Source: Knoellia aerolata DSM 18566
GTDB taxonomy: Bacteria > Actinomycetota > Actinomycetes > Actinomycetales > Dermatophilaceae
Assembly (NCBI RefSeq): GCF_000768695.1
Contig: NZ_AVPL01000012.1
Span: forward strand, 1-64,000
Direction of reading: 5' to 3'
Length of the DNA: 64,000 nt
The translations under genes were made by a program, and so were the position numbers. Position 1 is the first letter of the stretch. Each line of letters begins with the position of its first letter. This document shows positions 34,510 to 42,854 of this stretch, piece after piece. The notes beneath the pieces were generated by a model. That model was given only the letters and a program-made list of their open reading frames with translations, ran no database searches and was not told the origin of the DNA.

Positions 34510-35187
34510 GTGACTTTGACTTTCGCTGCGCCGACTCCGGTCGACGCGATGCTCGCCGCGGCCCAGACCATGGACGAGCGCGCCCTGCGCGCCGAGCTCC
34601 GTCAGCAGGCGCGGGACCTCGGCGTGGCCGTCGTCGTGACCGACGTCGTGCTGCCGTTCCTCAACGCCGTGGGACGGGCGTGGGAGCGTGGCGACTGCAC
34701 GGTCGCGACGGAGCACTTCGCCAGCCAGGTGGTCCGGTCGTGGCTCAACAGCGTCGCCCTGTCCGATGCCGACACGTCGGCCACGGCCACCGCCACCGCC
34801 ATCGACCCGGTCGTGCTGGCCTGCCCGCCGGGTGAGCGGCACGACCTCGGCCTGCTCTGCTTCCACGTCCTGCTCGTGGGGGCCGGAGTACCGTCCCGCT
34901 TCCTCGGCTCCGACACGCCCCTGCCCGGGCTGGCCGACGTGTGCCGCGTCGTCGGTGCGTCCGGCGTCATCGTGTCCGCCACCCGCAGCCGGGTGTTCGA
35001 GGCGCACGGCGGGGCGCTGAGGGTGCTCGCCCGGCACTACCCGCTCGCCATCGGGGGCGCCGGCGCCGACGCCGACCTCGCGGAGCGCGTCAACGCCACC
35101 CTGCTGCCCGCCGACATGCGGCGGTCCCTCGCGCAGGTCGTCCGCTGGCACCGCGGTGACGCCGTCGGCCTGACCGTCTCGGCCTGA
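34510..35187 (+). CDS. Stand-alone CarH-type cobalamin-binding photosensor protein
   Basis: A 225-residue protein read from GTG 34510. The middle has the helical B12-cap domain with the W-x9-EH motif (AWERGDCTVATEHF) typical of CarH/LitR light sensors, then the Rossmann-like B12-binding domain with the E-x-H-x-x-G motif (PPGERHDLGLL) and FLGSDTPLPGLAD. CarH normally has an N-terminal MerR winged helix; here only about 40 residues precede the cap domain and no HTH is visible. It therefore probably senses light through adenosylcobalamin and passes the signal to a partner protein. Divergent from a TspO-like gene. Confidence 0.85.
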   Translation: MTLTFAAPTPVDAMLAAAQTMDERALRAELRQQARDLGVAVVVTDVVLPFLNAVGRAWERGDCTVATEHFASQVVRSWLNSVALSDADTSATATATAIDPVVLACPPGERHDLGLLCFHVLLVGAGVPSRFLGSDTPLPGLADVCRVVGASGVIVSATRSRVFEAHGGALRVLARHYPLAIGGAGADADLAERVNATLLPADMRRSLAQVVRWHRGDAVGLTVSA

Positions 35188-35189
35188 CC

Positions 35190-35205
35190 GACGGCGTATG
35201 CCGTC
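35190..35205. terminator. Hairpin between the photosensor and rocD genes
   Basis: GACGGC at 35190-35195 and GCCGTC at 35200-35205 form a 6-bp stem with a GTAT tetraloop, in the 44-bp gap between the convergent photosensor and rocD genes. It overlaps a GTATGCCG octamer. Confidence 0.5.
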
Positions 35206-35231
35206 CGCTCGCCTCACGCGAGGCCCTCAGC

Positions 35232-36464
35232 TCACGCGGTGAGCGACTCCCTGACGGCCGCGACGAGCATGTCGACCTCGTCCTCGGTGATGACGAGCGG
35301 CGGGGCCAGTCGGATCGTCATGCCGTGGGTGTCCTTGGCGAGGATGCCGCGCTCCATGAGGCGCTCGCACAGCTCGCGCCCGGTCGGGCCGCCCGGCGTG
35401 ACGTCGAGGCCGGCCCAGAGTCCACGCACCCGGACGGCGTCGAGCCCGTGGCCGACGAGCGGCTCGAGCCCGGCGAGCAGTCGCGCACCCAGCCGACGCG
35501 CGCGCTCCTGGTACTCACCGGTGGCGAGCAGACGGCATACCTCGTGTCCGATCGCGGCAGCGAGCGGGTTGCCACCGAAGGTGGACCCGTGCGAGCCGGG
35601 GGTGATGACGCCGAGCACGTCGGTGTTCGCGGCGACGGCGGAGACGGGGTAGAGGCCGCCGCCGAGGGCCTTGCCGAGGACGTACATGTCGGGGACGACG
35701 TCCTCGAGGTCGCACGCGAAGGTCGTGCCGGTGCGCGCGAGACCGGACTGGATCTCGTCGGCGACCATGAGGACGTTCTCCTCGGTGCAGACCGCGCGCA
35801 GCTCGCGCAGGAAGCCCTCGGGCGGGACGACGACGCCGCCCTCACCCTGGATCGGCTCGAAGAGGACGGCCACGGTGAAGTCGTCGATCGCGGCGCGCAG
35901 GCTGTCGATGTCGCCGTAGCGCACCGCGCGGAAGCCGGGCGTGTAGGGACCGTAGTTGTCGTGGGCGACCTTGTCGTCGCTGAAGCTGATGATCGTCGTC
36001 GTGCGGCCGTGGAAGTTGCCCTCCATGACGATGATGTTGGCCTGGTCCTCGGGCACGCCCTTGACCTCGTAGCCCCAGCGGCGGCTCACCTTGATCGCGG
36101 TCTCGACGGCCTCGGCGCCCGAGTTCATCGGGAGGACCATGTCCTTGCCGGTGAGCTCGGCGAGGGCCTGCGCGAACGGGCCCAGCTGGTCGTTGAAGAA
36201 GGCGCGGCTCGTCAGGGTCAGGGTGCCGACCTGCTGGCGGGCCCGCTCGACGAGCTGCGGGTGCGAGTGACCGAAGTTGAGGGCGGAGTAGCCGGCGAGG
36301 CAGTCGAGGTAGCGCTTGCCGTCGACGTCGGTGACCCAGGCACCCTCGCCGCTGGCGAGGACGACCGGCAGCGGGTGGTAGTTGTGCGCCGCGTAGCGCT
36401 CGGTCATCTCGATGTGCTGCTCGGTGCTCACGGCCGGGGTGGTGCCGGTCTGCTCGGGCGTCAT
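35232..36464 (-). CDS. rocD: Ornithine--oxo-acid aminotransferase
   Basis: The 410-residue class III aminotransferase matches RocD: HNYHPLPVVLASGEGAWVTD, LDCLAGYSALNFGHSHPQLV, PMNSGAEAVETAIKVSRRWG, GNFHGRTTTIISFSDD, the ADEIQSGLARTG PLP region, the PLP lysine in LGKALGGGLYPVSAV, and HGSTFGGNPLA. RocD converts ornithine and 2-oxoglutarate to glutamate semialdehyde and glutamate. No arginase or other roc genes are near, so it stands alone before pdxH on the same strand. ATG at 36464. Confidence 0.95.
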   Translation of the reverse strand: MTPEQTGTTPAVSTEQHIEMTERYAAHNYHPLPVVLASGEGAWVTDVDGKRYLDCLAGYSALNFGHSHPQLVERARQQVGTLTLTSRAFFNDQLGPFAQALAELTGKDMVLPMNSGAEAVETAIKVSRRWGYEVKGVPEDQANIIVMEGNFHGRTTTIISFSDDKVAHDNYGPYTPGFRAVRYGDIDSLRAAIDDFTVAVLFEPIQGEGGVVVPPEGFLRELRAVCTEENVLMVADEIQSGLARTGTTFACDLEDVVPDMYVLGKALGGGLYPVSAVAANTDVLGVITPGSHGSTFGGNPLAAAIGHEVCRLLATGEYQERARRLGARLLAGLEPLVGHGLDAVRVRGLWAGLDVTPGGPTGRELCERLMERGILAKDTHGMTIRLAPPLVITEDEVDMLVAAVRESLTA

Positions 36465-36515
36465 GGCGGGTGCTGCTCCTTCGTCGATGGTCCCGCCCAG
36501 CGTAACGGCGCCCGG

Positions 36516-37196
36516 TCAGGGCTGACGACGCCCCAGCACCCACGCCGAGGCGTCGTCGAGCGACCCCTCCGCGGTCCGGGTGAAGACGAGCCGGTCGTGC
36601 AGCCGGTTGCGTCGCCCACCCCAGAACTCGACCTCGTCGCAGACGATCCGGTAACCGCCCCAGAAGTCCGGGAGCGGCACGTCGTCCGCGGTGCCCCGGT
36701 CCGGCCAGCGGGCGGCATACGTCTCGTATGCCGTCTCGAGCTCGGCGCGCGACGTCACCGGTTGCGACTGGCGCGAGGTCCACGCGGAGATGCGCGAGCC
36801 CCACGGCCTGGTCGCGAAGTAGGTGGCGACCTCGTCTCGGTCGAGCAGCTCGGCGCGACCCCGGAAGCGCACGGCGCGGTACATCGACGGCCACGTCAGC
36901 GACGCGGCGACGGCGGGGTTGCCGGCGAGCTCGACGCCCTTGGTGGAGTCGGTGTTGGTGAGGAAGCCCGGTCCGCGCTCGTCGAAGAAGCGCATGAGGA
37001 CGGTGCGGACGTTGGGTGCGCCGGACGCGTCCACGGTGGCCACCGACAGGGCGTACGGCTCGGGCACGTCGTCGCGGGCGTGCGACCGCTCGACGGCGTC
37101 GTCGACCCAGCGCTGCGCCTGCTGCCACGGGGTCGGGGCGACGTGCTCCTCGGACAGGCCTTCGCCGTCGTAGTCCACTCGGGTGACGTCACTCAT
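36516..37196 (-). CDS. pdxH: Pyridoxine/pyridoxamine 5'-phosphate oxidase
   Basis: PdxH oxidises pyridoxamine or pyridoxine phosphate to PLP using FMN. The 226-residue protein has PYALSVATVDASGAPNVRTV, LMRFFDERGPGFLTNTDSTK, YRAVRFRGRAELLDRDE, SQPVTSRAELE, and the C-terminal FWGGYRIVCDEVEFWGGRRN / RLHDRLVF motif that closes the active site. Length is typical. It lies 51 bp upstream of rocD on the same strand, and RocD needs PLP, a fitting neighbour. Confidence 0.95.
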   Translation of the reverse strand: MSDVTRVDYDGEGLSEEHVAPTPWQQAQRWVDDAVERSHARDDVPEPYALSVATVDASGAPNVRTVLMRFFDERGPGFLTNTDSTKGVELAGNPAVAASLTWPSMYRAVRFRGRAELLDRDEVATYFATRPWGSRISAWTSRQSQPVTSRAELETAYETYAARWPDRGTADDVPLPDFWGGYRIVCDEVEFWGGRRNRLHDRLVFTRTAEGSLDDASAWVLGRRQP

Positions 37197-37241
37197 GGGC
37201 CGAGCATAGGAGTGCCAAGCGCCGATCCTGCGCGGGTGGGG

Positions 37242-37430
37242 CTAGCTGCGGTCGCGCCGCCACCCCGACGCGAACGAGCAGTCGGACCAGGACCACCGAC
37301 GAGGGGTGTCCACCATCGGCTCGGCAGCCGTCAACGCACCGGCTTCCGGGCCGGGCACCCAGTGCGACCCGTTCCAGTTCTGGTTCACTCCATCGGGCAG
37401 CTGGTACAGGCCCTCGGGCGCTTGACTCAT
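37242..37430 (-). CDS. Small DUF2510-like protein
   Basis: A 62-residue open frame with GAAGGGG upstream of the ATG. LYQLPDGVNQNWNGSHWVPG resembles the short Trp-rich DUF2510 module found at the N-terminus of many actinobacterial proteins. No membrane helix follows, so it could be a stand-alone module or the remains of a larger gene. Modest confidence. Confidence 0.45.
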   Translation of the reverse strand: MSQAPEGLYQLPDGVNQNWNGSHWVPGPEAGALTAAEPMVDTPRRWSWSDCSFASGWRRDRS

Positions 37431-37502
37431 GGCTCATACCCCTTCGTCGACGTGGTCCGCAGCGTAGGGGCAAAGCCGCAGGTCGGGGTCGCTTTCGCGA
37501 AA

Positions 37503-38030
37503 TCAGTCCGGAGGCGTACGTCCGGCGAAGGCCGCCAAGCGGTCCTGGACCGACCTGTCGTCGTCGATGTGCACGGGGGGTGCGAACACCCCGCTGCGGT
37601 TCTCGGGGGTGAGGTTGTTGCTCATGAAGGCGAGGGCGTGCTTGGCGACCTCGTCGTCGAGCGGGCGCGAGCTGCCGGTCGACTGCGCGAGGTCCCACGC
37701 ATGGACGGCGAACTCGGGCAGGGCAGCACTCGGCGACCCACCGCCCTCCTGCGAGCGCAGCTGTGTGAGCAGCTCGTCCGCACCCGACCGGAAGTCCGCG
37801 GCCGGGTCGTCACCCAGAGAAGGTGGGTTGGTCCAGTCGACGTCCTTGCCGGCGAACATGTCGACGAAGTTGCGGGGAGACGCGGCGACGTGCTGGACGA
37901 GATCGCCCACGGTCCAGTCGCTGCACGTCGAGGGCTTGTCGTAGTCGTCCGGCGAGACGTCCGCGAGCAGGCTCTCGGTCTGGTCGATCGCCCGGGAGAG
38001 CAGGGCGACGACATCGGGCTGGGCATCCAT
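37503..38030 (-). CDS. Mycothiol-dependent maleylpyruvate isomerase-like (DinB fold) protein
   Basis: The 175-residue protein matches the TIGR03086-type metal-binding group: CSDWTVGDLVQHVAASPRNF (first metal His), a central FRSGADELLTQLRS, and PEFAVHAWDLAQSTG (second His). These four-helix proteins bind a divalent metal and use mycothiol, an actinobacterial thiol; the substrate here is unknown. ATG 38030 has GGAAGG upstream. No aromatic-degradation genes are near. Confidence 0.85.
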   Translation of the reverse strand: MDAQPDVVALLSRAIDQTESLLADVSPDDYDKPSTCSDWTVGDLVQHVAASPRNFVDMFAGKDVDWTNPPSLGDDPAADFRSGADELLTQLRSQEGGGSPSAALPEFAVHAWDLAQSTGSSRPLDDEVAKHALAFMSNNLTPENRSGVFAPPVHIDDDRSVQDRLAAFAGRTPPD

Positions 38031-38131
38031 GACGAACCTTCCGTGGAGGGCGGTCTGACTTCCCCACGCTAGCGACGGGGCCGGACACCGTCGAGGCCAC
38101 GCGCCAGGGACCCCGAGGGCCCGGGGGGCGG

Positions 38132-38845
38132 TCAGCTCGCGAGGCTGGGGGCGAGCTCGAGCGCGTCGTTGGGGACGGCATACAGCTCCCCGTCGACGCG
38201 GACCTGGCTGCGCGTCGCGTACGCCGCCTCGACCTCGCCGACGGAGCCACGCAGCGGACCGGCGGTGACAATACGCACCACCGACCCGAGCGCGAGTGCG
38301 GGAGCCGCCGGTGCGGCCGGCGCCGTCGACGCGCCGACCGTGACGCGACCGGTGAGTGCCTCGAGCTCGGCGCGGTAGGCCTGGCCCATGGCGACCCGCC
38401 GCCCGCGGTAGGTCCACGAGATCACCGACGTGGAGTCGAACGCGGTGCTGCACTGAGAGCAGCTGAGGACGCGCGTGGGCCGTCGGTGCCGGGTGGAGAC
38501 GTGCCCCTCCGGGCAGACGCCGCGCCACGGCCCCTCGAGCCGGGGCGCGGTCGACGGCACGGTGCGCTGGCCCGTGCAGCCGATCTCGATGGCCTTGGCG
38601 CGCCAGACGTCGTCGTGACCGTGGAAGGGTCCGACCAGGGCGTGCGCGATCTCGTGCAGGATCGTGTCGCGCACCTCCTCCTCGTCGTGGAGGTGCGTGA
38701 GCGCAGCACTGAGGGAGATCGTGTGGGTGCCGAAACGGCATACGCCCGCTCGGGTCTTGGCGCGGTCGGTGCGGATGCTCCAGTCGCCCAGCCCGTGCTC
38801 GCGCAGCAGGCGGCGCCCGAGCGTGAGGGCTGCCGTGATCTCCAT
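38132..38845 (-). CDS. SprT-like zinc metalloprotease domain protein
   Basis: A 237-residue protein with the zinc-binding HEIAHALVGPFHGHD (HExxH and downstream His), the preceding DTILHEI strand, and a zinc-ribbon-like second part (GVCPEGHVSTRHRR, LSCSQCSTAF). This matches the SprT/Spartan fold; eukaryotic Spartan cleaves DNA-protein crosslinks, the bacterial role is unproven. I prefer ATG 38845 because it opens with the helix MEITAALTLGRRLL as in relatives. Confidence 0.85.
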   Translation of the reverse strand: MEITAALTLGRRLLREHGLGDWSIRTDRAKTRAGVCRFGTHTISLSAALTHLHDEEEVRDTILHEIAHALVGPFHGHDDVWRAKAIEIGCTGQRTVPSTAPRLEGPWRGVCPEGHVSTRHRRPTRVLSCSQCSTAFDSTSVISWTYRGRRVAMGQAYRAELEALTGRVTVGASTAPAAPAAPALALGSVVRIVTAGPLRGSVGEVEAAYATRSQVRVDGELYAVPNDALELAPSLAS

Positions 38846-38951
38846 ACCGATGATGCTGCCAGCGACCACTGACAGTCCCTCTCGGCACACTCCCAGCCAC
38901 CTGTCAGGGATCGTGTATAGGGTTTGTCACATCTGCCCCGAGGAGTGAGTG

Positions 38952-39872
38952 ATGGCGTCCCGCGACGACACGAGCGTGAACCCCGACCGCTGGGACGCTC
39001 GCGCCCGGACGCAGCTCGCGCATGCCCTGCGTTCGCGGGTCGCCGGCGACGACGCCGCTGCCAAGGCCCGGGTGATCTGGGGCGCTGAAGGCGAACGCTG
39101 GTTCACGCCCGAGGACCCGGTCTGGCGTGTGCACGCCGACGCCGCGATGTTCCCCGGCGGGATACGCGCCCTGCTCCTCCAGTCCCTGCACCCGCTCGCC
39201 ATGGCCGGCGTCGCTGGACACTCCGGCTTCAAGGGCGACCCGTGGGGACGGCTGCAGCGCACGAGCGAGTTCCTCGCGACGACGACGTTCGGGACGATCG
39301 AGCACGCGGAGACGCAGATCGCGCGAGTGCGGTCGATCCACGAGCGCGTGCGGGGCAAGGCCGAGGACGGACGCCCGTATGCCGCGAGCGACCCGCACCT
39401 GCTCCGCTGGGTCCACATCACGGAGGTCGACAGCTTCCTCACCGCGTTCCAGCGGTATGCAGCTGAGCCGCTCACGGAGACCGAGGCCGACCTCTACGTC
39501 GAGCAGACGGCGGTCGTGGCCCGGCGCCTGGGCGTCGTGGATCCGCCGCTGACGACGGCCGCGCTGGCCGCGATGATCGAGGCCTACCGGCCCGAGCTCG
39601 AGTCCACGGCCGCGTCGCGCGAAGCCGCGCGCTTCCTGCTCCTGCACCCGCCGCTGCCGCTGGCCGCCAAGGCCGGGTATGCCGCCCTCGCTGCCGGTGC
39701 CGTCGCCCTGCTCCCCCGCTGGGCGCGTCGGCCGTTGCGCCTGCCGTGGCTGCCGGTCACGGAGATGATGCTTGCGCGGCCGATCGGGGATGCCGCGACG
39801 GCGACGGTGCGGTGGGCGATGACCGACCCCGCCGACGTGCGCACGGTCGCGGCTGCGGCTCGGACGCGCTGA
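38952..39872 (+). CDS. MpaB-like (DUF2236) oxygenase
   Basis: The 306-residue protein belongs to the DUF2236/MpaB group, which includes latex-clearing protein, a heme-dependent oxygenase. Features are IRALLLQSLHPLAMAGVAGH (proximal-type His), PWGRLQRTSEFLATTTFGT, WVHITEVDSFLTAFQRY and EMMLARPIGD. No signal peptide. ATG 38952 is 6 bp after AGGAG; the GTG three bases earlier is too close. Substrate unknown. A single gene between the divergent SprT gene and the DUF6318 operon. Confidence 0.85.
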   Translation: MASRDDTSVNPDRWDARARTQLAHALRSRVAGDDAAAKARVIWGAEGERWFTPEDPVWRVHADAAMFPGGIRALLLQSLHPLAMAGVAGHSGFKGDPWGRLQRTSEFLATTTFGTIEHAETQIARVRSIHERVRGKAEDGRPYAASDPHLLRWVHITEVDSFLTAFQRYAAEPLTETEADLYVEQTAVVARRLGVVDPPLTTAALAAMIEAYRPELESTAASREAARFLLLHPPLPLAAKAGYAALAAGAVALLPRWARRPLRLPWLPVTEMMLARPIGDAATATVRWAMTDPADVRTVAAAARTR

Positions 39873-40057
39873 GTCGGGCGGCGACCTGGGGACAACTCCA
39901 CGGTCGAATCCGCGTTTCTGGGCACACTCGGTCACGTGAGTGTTCGTGCTGGTCGTGCTCGGTCGTCAGCCGCTGAGCCGGGGTGTCTCTGGGCGTCAGG
40001 TCCCGTTGGGGGGTGGCGGAACCGGGCGGAATCCCTAACCTTGATGGCAGAACTTGA

Positions 40058-40089
40058 TGCCTCGGGGGCACCTGGGCGGCTCCGAGGCA
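40058..40089 (+). repeat. Inverted repeat in the leader of the DUF6318 lipoprotein
   Basis: TGCCTCGG at 40058-40065 pairs with CCGAGGCA at 40082-40089 around a 16-nt loop, 27 bp upstream of the lipoprotein start. TAACCT at 40036-40041 could be the -10 box, so the stem would lie in the mRNA leader. The rest of 39873-40115 shows nothing else. Confidence 0.5.
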
Positions 40090-40115
40090 CCGCTCGATGG
40101 AGGGGTTTCCTCACG

Positions 40116-40733
40116 ATGACGACCCGCGCACGCATGACGTATGCCGTGTCCGCAGCGACCGTGGTCACGCTGGCTCTTGCGGGCTGCAACGGTGGCGAGG
40201 AAGAGCCAAGTGCCAGTCCCACGGCAACGAGCCCGTCGACTCCCTCGGTTGCAGCAAGCAGCGCGTCGCCATCGGTGACAGCAACGCCCAGCCCCAGCAC
40301 GACCGCCTCGATCAATATCCCCGCAGCAGCACGCGCCAACACCGACGCCGGGGCCATCGCCTTCGTGCGCTTCTGGTTCGACCGAGTGAATGAAGCCTTC
40401 ATGACTCCGAATCCCAGCCTCATCCCGGCGCTTTCTTCACCGTCATGTCGAAGTTGTTCGAATCTGGCCGACAACCCGGTGCAGTACGCGGCGAAGGGTC
40501 AGCGCGTTAAGCCCGCCCCGTTCAAACCCTTAAGAGACGTCAAGTCCTTGGGCGCTGATTCACTTGGCCAGTACCGCGTGAGTTTTACGCTCGCCCAAAA
40601 CGCCGTCAGCGTTGTGGATTCGTCTGGGAAGGTCGTCGAGTCGCAGAAAGCCAGTTCGGCCGTCCGGATCGCTTTGCTCAGTCGAAAGGGGGAGCAATGG
40701 GTAATGCAAGGTCTGGCCGCGCCGCAGTCCTAA
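40116..40733 (+). CDS. DUF6318 family lipoprotein
   Basis: A 205-residue protein with a lipobox (VVTLALAGCNGG), a Ser/Thr/Pro-rich linker and a DUF6318-like domain (GAIAFVRFWFDRVNEAFMTP, PALSSPSCRSCSNLADNPVQ) with a paired-cysteine motif. It should be anchored to the outer face of the membrane. ATG 40116 is chosen; ATG 40134 would also give a signal peptide. The 3' end overlaps the next gene by 37 bp. Base composition drops here relative to the neighbours, hinting at acquired DNA. Confidence 0.8.
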   Translation: MTTRARMTYAVSAATVVTLALAGCNGGEEEPSASPTATSPSTPSVAASSASPSVTATPSPSTTASINIPAAARANTDAGAIAFVRFWFDRVNEAFMTPNPSLIPALSSPSCRSCSNLADNPVQYAAKGQRVKPAPFKPLRDVKSLGADSLGQYRVSFTLAQNAVSVVDSSGKVVESQKASSAVRIALLSRKGEQWVMQGLAAPQS

Positions 40734-41617
40734 CGTGTGGCCTGTTGCTCTTCTCGTTCCTAGGGGTAGGGCCCGCAGCCGCTGACGATCCCTCCTTCTT
40801 GGGCGAGACCGACGACGATGGTTCGGTGGTCAACGGCTTGTCAGCCCAGGACCTGGCAACGCTCGGCGCCGCATTTCATGGCTCGGCCACCGCTCCAAGC
40901 AAACCGCCTTGGTACAAGTTCGCCTCAACGTCGTACTGCACAACCGCGCCACCGGGGCTGGGGAACCCCAGCCAGCCAAGCTGCACTTCCGAGTTCGCCG
41001 TATGCAACGGAGGTCGCACCGTCGGTGCCACCGCGGGACCCGCCGTCTGGGTGTGGCGGATGGAAGTGGACCGGACCGGCTCCCCCGTCGCTGGTGCCAC
41101 CTGGGACCGGATCGACTACACGTGCCTAGCTTCCCTAGTGCCAGGGGCGAACAACGCTTTGACGATGCGGATGATTCTCGATGAGTTCCACAAGACGACG
41201 TTCGCCAGACCGACAGCGTCCATCCAGCCCGTCGGGCTGACGACGCTGGTGAACCTGCCGACGTACTACGAGCTGAGGTGGCCGGCCCGAGGTTTCGAAC
41301 CCGGCGAGCCGGACTCGACGACCTTGGTGGGGCGCCGAGTCGACATCGAGCCGGTCTTCGTCAGTGCCACGTACATCTTTGGCGACGGCGAGGCCCTCGG
41401 ACCGGTCAAGACCCTCGGCGGACCGCACCCCACGGGTGACGTCATCCACACGTACCGCAGCAAGATGGTCGCGCCCGTCCAGATCAACGCGACGTACTCC
41501 GGCCGCTTCCGGGTCGACGGGGGCGCTTGGATCACCATCCCGGACACGGTGACCATCCAGGGCACACCCTCCAACCTCACCGTGGCCGAGGCGAGGGCGC
41601 GGCTCTACCAGAACTGA
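40697..41617 (+). CDS. Secreted protein of unknown function
   Basis: A 306-residue protein with a Sec signal peptide (AVLTCGLLLFSFLGVGPAAA) and no further membrane helix. Cysteines in SYCTTAPP, SCTSEFAVC and DYTCLASL suggest disulfides. The middle and C-terminal part looks like beta-rich repeats (SATYIFGDGEALGPVKTLGG, HTYRSKMVAPVQINATYSG) reminiscent of PKD/Ig-like folds. It overlaps the lipoprotein gene by 37 bp and has GGGGGAG upstream of its ATG. The two genes probably act together at the cell surface. Confidence 0.75.
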   Translation: MGNARSGRAAVLTCGLLLFSFLGVGPAAADDPSFLGETDDDGSVVNGLSAQDLATLGAAFHGSATAPSKPPWYKFASTSYCTTAPPGLGNPSQPSCTSEFAVCNGGRTVGATAGPAVWVWRMEVDRTGSPVAGATWDRIDYTCLASLVPGANNALTMRMILDEFHKTTFARPTASIQPVGLTTLVNLPTYYELRWPARGFEPGEPDSTTLVGRRVDIEPVFVSATYIFGDGEALGPVKTLGGPHPTGDVIHTYRSKMVAPVQINATYSGRFRVDGGAWITIPDTVTIQGTPSNLTVAEARARLYQN

Positions 41618-41766
41618 CCCCGAACATCTTGCTGCGTTGGGATGATGGAGGTCGCACGAGGATCGGATCCGATGGCGTTGCGGCACTGCGCACTTCAGCC
41701 TCGGTGCACGTCCAAGCCTGTGGACAACTCAGCGGGTGCGCCGCAGCGATCGGCCAGAGTGTTCGG

Positions 41767-42798
41767 ATGAATCACGAAGCCGACGATTTCGCGCCCCATG
41801 ACCTGCTGTCGACGGCCTTTCGCGTCCTGGCCTCGGGTCCACTTCCGATCGACTGGCTCGCGCGACGACTGCGCACCGAGCTTCGGGATGCCCGGGTGAC
41901 GAGGGAGAGGCTGATCGACACGGTCATGTCCACGACTCTCTTGGTGGGAATGCCGGACGGCCGGATCTGCCGGTTGCTCGACGTCCTCGACGGACAGACG
42001 CTCACCCATAGGGTGGAGGCCGCGACGACCGGGCGGACGGACCTGTGGACCAACGTCTCGCTCTTGCCCCTCCTCGTGTGCGCCGCGTTGGACCCAATTC
42101 CCCTGGTCACCGGCGGCGCGCTCACCGCCGCCGAGTTCGGGCACCCCGCCCTCGTGGGGCCGCCGGGGTGGATGCCCGACGTCCCAGCCGGGGCGTTGTT
42201 GGCGCTCACCGTCGAACGCGGACGGGTGCGGATCGAGGCGCTGTCCGACGGTGTCGGTTCCACCCCGGCACAGGAGCAGCGGGTGCGGGCCATCCTGGGC
42301 AGACACATCCGTGACGAAGCGTGGTGGTCGGACGTCGCGGAGCCGAACCGCGAGGCCGAGCTCAACCGAGCCGTCAGCCACGGCCTGATCGAGGATCCCG
42401 AGCTGTTCCGAACGCCGGTGAGCCCGCTGATCGAGCTGTTGCACGATGTCCTGTCGGAGCATTCACGGGCGCACGTCTTCGACGATGCTGCGGCTTGGGA
42501 CGCGGGCGATGTCGTGTCGTTCGTCGTCGCCGGCATGCCGGAGTCCCTCTATGCAGAGTTCAACCGTCGCGCCACCAGGTACGGCATGTCGCTCGACCGT
42601 TTCGTCATCGCGACATTGGGGCACTGCGCGTGGCGGACACCGTTCGCCGAGGACCTCGGGCCGTGGGAGTCGTGGGAGGTCCCTCAGACGCAACCGAGCG
42701 CCCCAGCGATCCTGCGTGCCGTCCAATCCATGAGCGACCCAGAGGATGCGCCCGACCCTGAGGACCCCAACGCCGTTGAGGGTGCCGAGAGCCGCTAG
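41767..42798 (+). CDS. Hypothetical protein, unknown family
   Basis: A 343-residue soluble protein read from ATG 41767; an upstream in-frame extension to 41527 overlaps the previous gene and is unlikely. The N-terminal 100 residues look helical and winged-helix-like (LLSTAFRVLASGPLPIDWLA, LIDTVMSTTLLVGMPDGRIC). The remainder has no motif I recognise. It ends close to a hairpin shared with the convergent HNH gene. Function unknown. Confidence 0.65.
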   Translation: MNHEADDFAPHDLLSTAFRVLASGPLPIDWLARRLRTELRDARVTRERLIDTVMSTTLLVGMPDGRICRLLDVLDGQTLTHRVEAATTGRTDLWTNVSLLPLLVCAALDPIPLVTGGALTAAEFGHPALVGPPGWMPDVPAGALLALTVERGRVRIEALSDGVGSTPAQEQRVRAILGRHIRDEAWWSDVAEPNREAELNRAVSHGLIEDPELFRTPVSPLIELLHDVLSEHSRAHVFDDAAAWDAGDVVSFVVAGMPESLYAEFNRRATRYGMSLDRFVIATLGHCAWRTPFAEDLGPWESWEVPQTQPSAPAILRAVQSMSDPEDAPDPEDPNAVEGAESR

Positions 42799-42825
42799 TC
42801 GACGCAGGATCGCGCCACGCCGACG

Positions 42826-42843
42826 ACCCCGCCGTGGCGGGGT
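42826..42843. terminator. Hairpin between convergent genes
   Basis: ACCCCGCC-GT-GGCGGGGT, a perfect 8-bp stem with a 2-nt loop, lies in the 56-bp gap between the plus-strand hypothetical gene and the minus-strand HNH gene. It probably ends transcription from both sides. Confidence 0.7.
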
Positions 42844-42854
42844 GCGGGGCAGGG

